Shown here: one piece after another, positions 1 through 8,209 of the stretch
Layout: every line of letters starts with the position of its first letter
Position numbering within the stretch: position 1 is the stretch's first letter
From: Candidatus Kaiserbacteria bacterium
GTDB lineage: Bacteria > Patescibacteriota > Minisyncoccia > Phycocordibacterales > UBA2100
Direction of reading: 5' to 3'
DNA length: 33,800 nt
NCBI GenBank assembly: GCA_016204805.1
Contig: JACQKA010000051.1
Location: 1-33,800, forward strand
Position numbers and translations under genes: made by a program
Notes under the pieces: model-generated
What the model was told of the DNA's origin: nothing
The model's database searches: none
What the model saw: only the letters and a program-made list of their open reading frames with translations

Positions 1-141
1 ACGATCTCGACGGCTCATTCTCCGCGCTCAAGAAAAAACTCGCAGCTCACCACGGGCTTCGCAAAGATCGCCGCTACAAAGTGATCTCGGAATTGCTGAA
101 ACGCGCCCGCTAATCTAGCAACCCGTTTCTTTCTTTAAACC
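1..141. repeat. Left copy of a perfect terminal inverted repeat (reverse complement of 33660-33800)
   Basis: Base-by-base comparison: position i pairs with 33801-i for i=1..141; first mismatch at 142/33659. Confidence 0.97.
3..113 (+). CDS. 3' end of an unidentified CDS (DLDGSFSALKKKLAAHHGLRKDRRYKVISELLKRAR*), partial
   Basis: Open frame from the window edge to TAA 111-113; basic C-terminus. Confidence 0.5.
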   Translation, partial: DLDGSFSALKKKLAAHHGLRKDRRYKVISELLKRAR

Positions 142-430
142 GAACAAATGATAGCTTGACTACCGTGCCGGCGGGCACGGTCGAACCGCATGCAATCGGC
201 GTACCTGCAATGTCGGTCACTTGGGCATGGTAACTAATAGAGATATTGGGATTGAGAAGACGGTGCACACAACCAGATACTGCACCTGGCGTTCCTTGTT
301 TGTTACAGAGATTAACGGTCGGGGCTGTATTCCAAAGCACATTTTCAGCATGTGCGTACGAAACAAAAGAAAAGACCGACGCGCAAAGTAACAGTGAGTA
401 TACAAGGACTGGATATGTGGATCGCATCAT
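110..430 (-). CDS. Secreted protein, apparently truncated at its C-terminus where the terminal inverted repeat begins
   Basis: Signal peptide-like N-terminus (VLVYSLLLCASVFSFVSYAHA); last residues FKERNGLLD are encoded inside the inverted repeat. Confidence 0.6.
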   Translation of the reverse strand: MMRSTYPVLVYSLLLCASVFSFVSYAHAENVLWNTAPTVNLCNKQGTPGAVSGCVHRLLNPNISISYHAQVTDIAGTPIACGSTVPAGTVVKLSFVRFKERNGLLD

Positions 431-840
431 ATGGCTACATGACCTAAAGCGCCGCCGTTGTGAAGGCGCCGGTAATAACGACTAATAATAATGACTAAGA
501 GCATGCCCGCAACGGAACCCCAGAGGACGCTTACATTCGGCTCACGAATGACCGGCTGACTTGTTCCCGTTCCGTCGAATCCGGCGGCGGCGGCAAGTAG
601 TGATTCCACGCGCGCTTCGGTGAGATCCGCACCGGTTACGTTCGCGTTGTATGCTTTCTGCGCAAGCACATCGACGAATTGTTCGAATTGGGTCGCATCT
701 ATATCAGCAGAAATATCTCCAGACAAAAGCACCGCGCGAATCTCATCGCGGTATTCTTCTGGGATCGACGGTGCCGCGAGCACGACAAATGGGAACGAGA
801 CGAGAACGCCCGACGCAACTAATGCTGTAATGCGATACAT
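427..840 (-). CDS. Hypothetical secreted/membrane-anchored protein
   Basis: Signal peptide from MYRITALVASGVLVSFPFVVLAA and a C-terminal TM segment (VLWGSVAGMLLVIIISRYY). Confidence 0.7.
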   Translation of the reverse strand: MYRITALVASGVLVSFPFVVLAAPSIPEEYRDEIRAVLLSGDISADIDATQFEQFVDVLAQKAYNANVTGADLTEARVESLLAAAAGFDGTGTSQPVIREPNVSVLWGSVAGMLLVIIISRYYRRLHNGGALGHVAI

Positions 841-887
841 GCATACAGTATATGCGCCATTCCCTGCCCATCCACTGTGCATAGTGG

Positions 888-916
888 AAAACGCGCGCCT
901 GCAAGGCGCGCGTTTT
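888..916. terminator. Bidirectional hairpin terminator after rpsJ
   Basis: aaaacgcgcgcctgcaaggcgcgcgtttt. Confidence 0.75.
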
Positions 917-937
917 CCTTTCTTGCCTTGGTTTGGA

Positions 938-1282
938 TTAACTCATCTTCACGTCAATGGACACTCCCGAAGGAAGGTCAATATTTGTGAGAGCTTCTAT
1001 TATCTTTGGGGTGGGGTTGAGGATATCGATCACACGTTTGTGAACACGCATCTCAAACTGTTCTCGTGCGTCCTTGTGGACGAAGGTCGAGCGGTTCACG
1101 GTGTATTTCTTGATATCGGTAGGGAGCGGGACGGGACCAACGACAGAAGCATTCAATCGAGCGGCAGTGTCGATAATCTGCTTTACCGCGCCATCGAGTA
1201 CGCGGTGTTCGTATGCTTGTACGCGAATACGCAGGCGACTGGTATCGCTGACCGCTACCTTCGCTTTCTTTTTAGCTGCCAT
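938..1282 (-). CDS. rpsJ: 30S ribosomal protein S10
   Basis: RLRIRVQAYEHRVLDGAVKQI ... VGPVPLPTDIKKYTVNRSTFVHKDAREQFEMRVHKR. Confidence 0.97.
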   Translation of the reverse strand: MAAKKKAKVAVSDTSRLRIRVQAYEHRVLDGAVKQIIDTAARLNASVVGPVPLPTDIKKYTVNRSTFVHKDAREQFEMRVHKRVIDILNPTPKIIEALTNIDLPSGVSIDVKMS

Positions 1283-1341
1283 AGTCAGTGCCCCAACTTA
1301 CCCAAATTTTTCCCCTAAGTCAACGTGCGTCCCCAAGTTTT

Positions 1342-2541
1342 TTAGGCAACGATCTTGGTCACAACTCCTGCGCCGACTGTCTTGCCTCCTTCGCGGATAG
1401 CAAAACGCTGTTGGTCTTCGAGCGCGATGGGGCCGACGAGCTTCACCTTGAATTTCACGGTATCGCCCGGCATGACCATCTCCGTCCCTTCTGCGAGCGT
1501 TACTTCACCGGTAACGTCAGTTGTACGCATGTAGAACTGCGGCTTGTAGCCGGTGAAGAACGGCGTGTGACGGCCTCCTTCCTCTTTCGAGAGAATATAC
1601 ACTTCACCTTCGAAATCGGTGTGCGGGGTGATGGAACCCGGAGCACAGATAACCTGACCGCGGTGTACGTCTTCCTTTTTCGTACCGCGCAGGAGGACGC
1701 CAGCGTTGTCGCCTGCCTCGCCGTGGTCGAGTGATTTGTTGAACATTTCGATGCCGGTCACAGTCGTCTTTGCCGTCGGTTTGATACCGACGATCTCGAC
1801 TTCAGCACCAGTCTTGATCTCACCGCGCTCGATTCTACCGGTAACGACAGTACCGCGGCCTTCGATCGAAAAGATGTCTTCGATAGGCATGAGGAACGGC
1901 TTGTCTTTCTCACGCTTCGGCATCGGAATGTATTCATCCAATGTCTTAACGAGTTCGAGGATTTTCTGTGCCCATTCGTCAGACACTGTAGTTGCCTCGA
2001 GCGCTTTGAGTCCTGAACCGCGGATGACGGGGATGTTCTTGCCGTCGAATTCGTATTTGGTAAGGAGTTCGCGCACTTCCTCTTCGACGAGGTCGATGAG
2101 GTCTTTGTCGTCCACCATGTCGCACTTGTTAAGGAACACAACGATCTTCGGCACGCCAACCTGGCGGGCGAGAAGAATGTGTTCGCGCGTTTGAGGCATG
2201 ACACCATCAGTCGCAGCAACCACGAGAATCGCACCGTCCATTTGGGCGGCACCCGTGATCATGTTCTTGATGTAGTCAGCGTGACCCGGGGCGTCGATGT
2301 GGGCGTAGTGCCTGTTCGGCGTCCAGTACTCCGAGTGGTGGAGCGAGATGGTAATACCGCGAGCCTTCTCTTCCGGTGCGGAGTCAATTTTGTCCACACC
2401 TTCCACACGCGCGCCATATCCCTGATCCTTCGACATGTCGAGGACGTGGAGGATGGAGGCGGTGGTGGTCGTCTTGCCGTGGTCGACGTGGCCGATAGTG
2501 CCAACGTTCAAGTGCGGCTTCGATCGATCAAAATCTGCCAT
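1342..2541 (-). CDS. tuf: Elongation factor Tu
   Basis: [50 protein letters not shown]; full length. Confidence 0.98.
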   Translation of the reverse strand: MADFDRSKPHLNVGTIGHVDHGKTTTTASILHVLDMSKDQGYGARVEGVDKIDSAPEEKARGITISLHHSEYWTPNRHYAHIDAPGHADYIKNMITGAAQMDGAILVVAATDGVMPQTREHILLARQVGVPKIVVFLNKCDMVDDKDLIDLVEEEVRELLTKYEFDGKNIPVIRGSGLKALEATTVSDEWAQKILELVKTLDEYIPMPKREKDKPFLMPIEDIFSIEGRGTVVTGRIERGEIKTGAEVEIVGIKPTAKTTVTGIEMFNKSLDHGEAGDNAGVLLRGTKKEDVHRGQVICAPGSITPHTDFEGEVYILSKEEGGRHTPFFTGYKPQFYMRTTDVTGEVTLAEGTEMVMPGDTVKFKVKLVGPIALEDQQRFAIREGGKTVGAGVVTKIVA

Positions 2542-2778
2542 ATAGCAATGAGTCGCCGTGGCTTAGAGAAGGGAGAGCGCGAGAACACTCTATCCTTTCC
2601 GCAAACCACTGGCGCGATTTACGTTTAATAATCGCCCTGTTAATTGCGCAAACGAAAAACCGCTTGCGCGTTTTCCTATACTATCAAACTGTGGCGCGAG
2701 CGCAAGGTTTTTTACTGCACTACCCGCCAATCCCATAGATGCCTGCGCTCCTAGCTGTTACCACCAAGTTCCACCCAA

Positions 2779-4029
2779 TCACGTCTCTCTAAAATTAGGC
2801 TGGATGTCCACGGTGGCTGTTTTTGTACGGGTGACGCCATTGAGGTCAACACAGATAAGTGAGTAGGTAGTGCGGGCGGTGATAGGTGACGAGGTCTTGC
2901 CGCCGATCAATGAAAAGAATGAGGTGCCCAGAGAGAGTTGTGCGAAGGAGTCGCCGTTCGTGCCAGATACTGGCAGGCATGAGGTGACGTTGTCTGCGCT
3001 CCATACCACCTGCACGGTCTTGCCACGGCCGACGAGTGACGGGACAGAGAGACGGAGGTCGGCGGACGGTACCCCTAATGACGGGGTCGTGCCAGGGGGG
3101 ACGAATGTGAATTCACTGACGCCTCCAGATGTCGTGCAGTCAGGATCGTTGTTGTCTACTTTGCCATCGCCGTCGTTGTCGAAATTATCGGAGCACTGAC
3201 CTGTTTGTTGTTGCGCTGTTGATTGTTGCGCTAATCCGGTGCAGGAGAATGATATTGACGCCCAATCTGATGAACGCCCGCCGCTATCTTCAGCCAATAC
3301 TTTTACAGTGTTTGCACTGCTTGTTGTGTGCGTCATGATCGCTGTTTGTATCGTATCGGATGACACATATCCTGATGACGGTACGAATGCATCAACTGAA
3401 CCATCATTGTTCCAATCAACACCATAGCGTATCTGGTCGCTGTCGGGATCAGTGGATTGCATCGTGATCGAATGAGGAATGCCTACCGTACATTGACCAA
3501 TTGATGCGAGGGTCGGCGTATTGGGACCACTGCCATCATCTTCAGATGCGGTGACGGGGGGGCTACCGGATTGGGCGGGAACTTGCAAGCAGTACGAGTA
3601 GCAAGTCGCGTGAGGACAGCTTCCCCATAAGCAGAGCCCCGTCCCAGGAGTGGAGCATGTGCATCCGTTTTCTGCTGGCGATACAGATAACCCAATTGCG
3701 CCACTGGCCGGCACCGCGACAGAGCACCCGGTGCGAGAATACCCTGCTGGACATGAGGCGGTACAGGCGCCGTACGCAGCAACGAGTTCACATGATGCCA
3801 CCGCCGTACCGTATTGAGGTGATATAGAAATAGTGTGCTTCTCGTCGAGTGGACCGCCGGTTTCGTAATCACATGGAGCGGAGAATCCTGATATGATGCC
3901 GCATCCGATGCTGGTTATTTTCGAATGTATAGCGCCAAATTGCGCGTACGCCGTTACTGCAGATGTGAGAAGAACGATCACTGCAAAAACAGCGATCATA
4001 CTTCCTCGCATAAAAATGGATTTACTCAT
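2779..4029 (-). CDS. Secreted multidomain surface protein (Cys-rich, PKD-like region, Ca-binding DNDGDGKVDNNDPDC motif, C-terminal Ig-like domain)
   Basis: N-terminal signal segment; DNDGDGKVDNND loop; C-term LSVPSLVGRGKTVQVVWSADNVTSC...PNFRET. Confidence 0.75.
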   Translation of the reverse strand: MSKSIFMRGSMIAVFAVIVLLTSAVTAYAQFGAIHSKITSIGCGIISGFSAPCDYETGGPLDEKHTISISPQYGTAVASCELVAAYGACTASCPAGYSRTGCSVAVPASGAIGLSVSPAENGCTCSTPGTGLCLWGSCPHATCYSYCLQVPAQSGSPPVTASEDDGSGPNTPTLASIGQCTVGIPHSITMQSTDPDSDQIRYGVDWNNDGSVDAFVPSSGYVSSDTIQTAIMTHTTSSANTVKVLAEDSGGRSSDWASISFSCTGLAQQSTAQQQTGQCSDNFDNDGDGKVDNNDPDCTTSGGVSEFTFVPPGTTPSLGVPSADLRLSVPSLVGRGKTVQVVWSADNVTSCLPVSGTNGDSFAQLSLGTSFFSLIGGKTSSPITARTTYSLICVDLNGVTRTKTATVDIQPNFRET

Positions 4030-4120
4030 AAAGTAAATATATGTTGTAAATAACGGAAAGTATAGTTAGAAGTGTTTATAACTTTTCTCTGTCCTGCCAT
4101 TCATAATTATCGCATGGTGA

Positions 4121-4975
4121 TTACCACTGGATAATTACAACGCCACTTTGCGCGGCGGCACCCGTGCCGCCGCCACGTCCAAAACTGTAACCAAGGAGGT
4201 TGGAATACTCTCCTTGTGATGAGCCACCTGTGACCGATGCGCTACCCCAAGCACAGCCAGCGTTACTGCCACTACCACCGATAACGCCTAGATCTGCGCC
4301 GGAAGTTGACCCGCCGGTTCCACCCACAGTACTACCGCTCGCAAACCCACCGCTTGCTGTCACACCCACAAAAGAAGACGTGCCGCCAGTTGCCCCGGAA
4401 CTACCTCCTACGCCAACCACAACTGGCACAGCGGCCCCCGGGGTGAGACCAGTCACCCATTTTGTTGCAGTGCCACTTCCACCTCCACCCCCAACACAAC
4501 CGAAGGTGGGGCCACCTCCGCCTCCACCGATAAGGATAGCTTTAACCGACGTTACTCCACTCGGCACAGTGAATGTGCCTGATGCAGTGAAAATTTGCGC
4601 AGAGATACCGGCATTGGAACTCCCGCCACCACTGGTGGTTGTAGCGATTGCTTGCCAAGCGCCTCCACTATTCTTAAATTCCATCGTTCCCACATTATCG
4701 CGAATGCCATATCCTCCCGCTCCAGCCGTCGTGCCAAAGTTGAGGTAGCCGCCGACAGTCGAGATAATCGCATTGCCAAATACCGCGAGTGAGTTCACAC
4801 CGAGCGCGGCATTTTTTGTCTGATCGGTGGTGCCGACGTTGATCGGCGCTGATACGTTGCCGTTCGGTGCTGTCTGTGTGGGACCGGTCCACGCGAATGC
4901 GACGACTGAAGAAAATATCGCGCCGATCGCAAAAATTGTAATTCCGGATATTGATTTTCGTATCATATATATCAT
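4121..4975 (-). CDS. Secreted glycine-rich protein resembling phage tail-fibre glycine-rich domains
   Basis: Signal segment; FTASGTFTVPSGVTSVKAILIGGGGGGPTFGCVGGGGGSG ... SGVVIIQW. Confidence 0.75.
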   Translation of the reverse strand: MIYMIRKSISGITIFAIGAIFSSVVAFAWTGPTQTAPNGNVSAPINVGTTDQTKNAALGVNSLAVFGNAIISTVGGYLNFGTTAGAGGYGIRDNVGTMEFKNSGGAWQAIATTTSGGGSSNAGISAQIFTASGTFTVPSGVTSVKAILIGGGGGGPTFGCVGGGGGSGTATKWVTGLTPGAAVPVVVGVGGSSGATGGTSSFVGVTASGGFASGSTVGGTGGSTSGADLGVIGGSGSNAGCAWGSASVTGGSSQGEYSNLLGYSFGRGGGTGAAAQSGVVIIQW

Positions 4976-4985
4976 TAAGTATACA

Positions 4986-6995
4986 TTAAAACTCCTTGAA
5001 CCTCGGCGTTGTCCTCACCTGCGCTGATTGGTGGAGACTGGTACCGCCACCCCCCGTACAGTCGAGCGTGAAGGTGGTAGCGGTGGTGATGACTCTGCTC
5101 GTTCGAGTGCCTGAGGTACCGGTCCAACTGTCGCCGTTGGTACCCGTTACGGTGCAGGCAGTGGTGTCTTGGGTTCCCCACTGTACAGAGACAGTGGAGC
5201 CGGGGCGAACGAGGGTCGGTGTCACTTTAATGGCGAGACCGTTACCGAGTGTGCCGATTGGATTCGGTGGTGGTACACAGGCACCGGATGAGCAGAGGTA
5301 GGAGCAGGTTTCCGGTACGCCGGATATAGTATCTACGCCGCATGACACATCGCGATAGTGTTTGACATTCGCAGAACAGTAGTAGCCGTAGGTTCCTGAG
5401 CATGCGTAGTTTGCAGAGAAACTGATCCATCCGAGGTTGGTATCTCCCCAGGCATAACCGATGATCTGGGTGTTATTGACGAGCGTGAGCCCATAGCCAG
5501 TGCCGGAAAGCGATATCCATCCATCCCATCCGCCTGCTTGTGAGTCGCTGTATGAAAGTGCCCGTGCCCAGCCGACGATGTTTGAGCCTGATACCGTGGC
5601 GTTCGATGCTGTCGTGCCGCTACCTGCGGGGAATCCAGAGAGACCGCCGAATTGTATCCATCCGACGTTTTCACTCCATGCATAGCCAGTGATGGAGCTA
5701 CCCGCGAGAGTAAGGCCATAGACAGAAGATGCACAAGTGCCACTGTCACCGCTATTCAGCGATATCCATCCGATAGTGTCGGACCATGCCCAGCCGGTGA
5801 TGTTGCCGCCGTTTGGACCGGTGGGACACGATGCGGTTGCGACGGTGCTGTCTTCATTCGAGTATGCGCTATCACCTACGGCGTTGGTGGCTTTCACGCG
5901 GTAGTAGTAGGTGGTGCCGGTAACTACTGCACTATCGGTGTAGTTCAAGACGTTGCCGACGGTTTGGTAGAGCGTGATTGGTGTGGGAGATGTGCCTCGG
6001 TATATTTTGTAGTTGGTGATGGCGGAGCCGCCGTCGCTACTCGATGCAGTCCAGGTGAGAGAGATCTGTTCGATGCCGCCGGAGGCATCGAGATTTTGTG
6101 GGGCAGTGGGAACCGTAGTGGGTGGGATGGGAGTGTAGGTGATGACAATGATGCCGGGGCGACCGGCACCACCGGTTCCCAACGAGGCTCCACCGCCTCC
6201 GGCGCCATAGAGTCCCCCAGTAGCACCCGCACCGGCGCATCCGGTATTCCCGCCACCGCCACCACCTGAACCATGCGAGGCATCCCATTCGGTGCCAGGG
6301 CTTCCTGCCGTTGCAGTGCCTCCACCGGCACCTCCTGCACCAGCATCACCGGAGCCGCCGGTTGATGAAGAGCCGTTGTTCCCATTGCCCGTAGAACCTC
6401 CAGCCCCGCCACCGCCACCACCTTTATTGCACAAGCCGGCTCCGTTCGCGCTTGTGCCACCACTATTTTTGATTGAGCCAATACCGCTCGCGACGCCGCT
6501 CGCCGCAGCGCCGCCTGAGCCACCAGTTCCGTTTTGGGGTGCCGTAGTTCCCCCCTTGGCTCCCGCCACCACCGCCGTATCCATGGTGCTCGCACAATTA
6601 GAAGTCGAATTGCAGAAATATGTATCGCCCGCGATGTCACCGACCGCGTATGTGATGCTTGCGCCAGCGGTCAGGGATACATTGACCGATTTCGAGTATG
6701 CACCGCCTCCGCCTCCGCCTAAGCCGTTACCAGCGGTATCAGTGGCTCCCGAGCCTCCACCACCAATGACTTCAATAGTATTGTTTGCTGAATTCCAATC
6801 AACGGGCACCGTCCATGTTGTGCCGGAAGTGAGAAAGATGACCGTTGGACCGACGGCTTCCGCTTTTTGTGGAATAAGTGACACTACACTCCACGGAGAG
6901 AGTGCCGCGAACCCGAACACACCCAACACGAGCGCGATAAAAGCCACAGCCTCTACTGCAGTTGTGCTGATTTTTTTTATCATGTTATTGTGCAT
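4986..6995 (-). CDS. Secreted surface protein: glycine-rich domain, fibronectin type III, GWAWS...GWIS repeats, C-terminal Ig-like domain
   Basis: WTVPVDWNSANNTIEVIGGGGSG; PTAPQNLDASGGIEQISLTWTASSSDGGSAITNYKIYRG (FN3); four GWAW/GYAW...GWI repeats. Confidence 0.8.
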   Translation of the reverse strand: MHNNMIKKISTTAVEAVAFIALVLGVFGFAALSPWSVVSLIPQKAEAVGPTVIFLTSGTTWTVPVDWNSANNTIEVIGGGGSGATDTAGNGLGGGGGGAYSKSVNVSLTAGASITYAVGDIAGDTYFCNSTSNCASTMDTAVVAGAKGGTTAPQNGTGGSGGAAASGVASGIGSIKNSGGTSANGAGLCNKGGGGGGAGGSTGNGNNGSSSTGGSGDAGAGGAGGGTATAGSPGTEWDASHGSGGGGGGNTGCAGAGATGGLYGAGGGGASLGTGGAGRPGIIVITYTPIPPTTVPTAPQNLDASGGIEQISLTWTASSSDGGSAITNYKIYRGTSPTPITLYQTVGNVLNYTDSAVVTGTTYYYRVKATNAVGDSAYSNEDSTVATASCPTGPNGGNITGWAWSDTIGWISLNSGDSGTCASSVYGLTLAGSSITGYAWSENVGWIQFGGLSGFPAGSGTTASNATVSGSNIVGWARALSYSDSQAGGWDGWISLSGTGYGLTLVNNTQIIGYAWGDTNLGWISFSANYACSGTYGYYCSANVKHYRDVSCGVDTISGVPETCSYLCSSGACVPPPNPIGTLGNGLAIKVTPTLVRPGSTVSVQWGTQDTTACTVTGTNGDSWTGTSGTRTSRVITTATTFTLDCTGGGGTSLHQSAQVRTTPRFKEF

Positions 6996-7359
6996 GTTGC
7001 AGGGACGCCAACACCTTGAGTTTGTCAGCTTCGGAAAGCACAATGCGCTCTTCTCCATTATCAATACGCTCGGCGAGCGACTTGAGCACTTTGAGTTTGT
7101 CCTCTTCTTTTATACTCGCGCCATTCGATTGGGCGGACAGGCTGGCAAGTATCTCTTCTTTTGTCTTCATGGTCTGTTCAGCGGAACGTGTGGGGATGAA
7201 GCGTGCGAGAAGCGCACGGCCTTGTGTCGCATTCAAAAGCCATAGTACGAAAATAAATCCAAGCACGCCCGCGATCACGACACCGGATATCGGCGTGATG
7301 TTCGCATTCTCATCGAGCATGCGCTCGATCCACGATTTAACTGGCACATTAGGATCCAC
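6985..7359 (-). CDS. Single-TM hypothetical protein, 3' end overlapping the start of the next gene
   Basis: TPISGVVIAGVLGFIFVLWLLNA TM segment; overlaps the 6995 start. Confidence 0.65.
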   Translation of the reverse strand: MDPNVPVKSWIERMLDENANITPISGVVIAGVLGFIFVLWLLNATQGRALLARFIPTRSAEQTMKTKEEILASLSAQSNGASIKEEDKLKVLKSLAERIDNGEERIVLSEADKLKVLASLQHAQ

Positions 7360-7421
7360 GTAATTAAGTATAGCCCCCCATTCCAGGGACTACTGTTTAT
7401 CGTGTGGAAAACAAATGTATT

Positions 7422-7558
7422 TCCTCGACGCAACCACTTCGTCAGCGACATTTCTAGGGACAACGGCATAGTGATCGAACTCCATCGTCGAATTGGCGCG
7501 GCCTTCGGTCATGGAACGGAGGGTTGTCGTGTAGCCGAACATTTCGGAGAGCGGTGAT
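7422..7558 (-). pseudogene. Duplicated fusA 3'-end fragment (about 44 codons)
   Basis: Minus strand encodes [45 protein letters not shown], identical to the C-terminus of the complete EF-G at 8155-10305. Confidence 0.93.
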
Positions 7559-7579
7559 GCCTTTCCGTGCAAAACCAAT

Positions 7580-7608
7580 TTGACAAGTGGTATCCGTACG
7601 TATAGAAT
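7580..7608 (+). promoter_or_regulatory. Sigma70-type promoter for the toxin-antitoxin operon
   Basis: TTGACA (7580-7585), 17-bp spacer, TAGAAT (7603-7608); 10-bp palindrome ATATTAATAT at 7614-7623 is a possible operator. Confidence 0.65.
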
Positions 7609-7637
7609 GTTTTATATTAATATTAGATTGTAACATC

Positions 7638-7868
7638 ATGGCTAATCTTTCGGTGTCAATTGACGGAGAAACTGCGCAACGACTTGAAGCTGAAATCGCA
7701 CAGGGTGATTTCCAGAGCAAATCCGAGCTCGTTAAACGTGCAATTACGGAGTACATGCGTGAGCTCGCCTATCAGCGTATCCTTCAGAGTCGGCGTGAAT
7801 ACATGGAGGGTAAGTACTTTCTGATTAAGGGCCCTGCGAAGGATCATTTTCGCAAGATGCGCATATGA
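7638..7868 (+). CDS. Ribbon-helix-helix (CopG/ParD-like) antitoxin
   Basis: MANLSVSIDGETAQRLEAEIAQGDFQSKSELVKRAITEYMREL; stop overlaps downstream ATG (ATGA). Confidence 0.85.
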   Translation: MANLSVSIDGETAQRLEAEIAQGDFQSKSELVKRAITEYMRELAYQRILQSRREYMEGKYFLIKGPAKDHFRKMRI

Positions 7869-8209
7869 TTCAGATTGCAATCACTCCTTCCCTTGACCAC
7901 AAAGTGAGAAAAATTGACCCACTGCTCCGCGAGGAAGTATTTGATGTGATCGATAAACTTAAAGATCAGAAAAACCACAAGTCTCTCAAGGTTCATAAAC
8001 TGCACGGAAAAGCGAAGGGCTTGTATGCTGCTTCAGTCGATTACCAACATCGACTTATTTTCCAGTGGGTACAGCAAAACCGAATCCTGCTCTTGGATTT
8101 TGGGAATCATTCTGTGTACGAGTGGGGCTTATTCTCTGTCCGCATCAGTGTGCTCTACTTCCTACTCGCCACTACTTCATCCGCGACATTTCTGGGCACA
8201 ACAGCGTAG
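7865..8209 (+). CDS. RelE/ParE-superfamily toxin
   Basis: Position after RHH antitoxin; LREEVFDVIDKLKDQKNHKSLKVHKLHGKAKGLYAASVDYQHRLIFQWVQQNRILLLDFGNHSVYE is a RelE-like core; C-terminus overlaps fusA antisense. Confidence 0.8.
   Translation: MIQIAITPSLDHKVRKIDPLLREEVFDVIDKLKDQKNHKSLKVHKLHGKAKGLYAASVDYQHRLIFQWVQQNRILLLDFGNHSVYEWGLFSVRISVLYFLLATTSSATFLGTTA

Noticed and set aside
1706-2628. ORFs antisense or out of frame to tuf
   Set aside because: Shadow ORFs of a highly conserved GC-rich gene.
4200-4748. 182-aa plus-strand Pro-rich ORF
   Set aside because: Antisense of the glycine-rich 4121-4975 protein; low-complexity artefact.
5652-6640. Overlapping ORFs 5652-6269 (+) and 5945-6640 (-)
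   Set aside because: Alternate frames within the FN3/glycine-rich gene, no recognisable domain or start context.
6292-7245. 317-aa plus-strand Pro/Ala-rich ORF
   Set aside because: Antisense shadow of the glycine-rich 4986-6995 gene; GGN codons read as NCC proline codons on the other strand.
7454-7756. 100-aa minus-strand ORF covering the fusA fragment and antitoxin
   Set aside because: Different frame from the fusA homology and antisense to a convincing RHH antitoxin.
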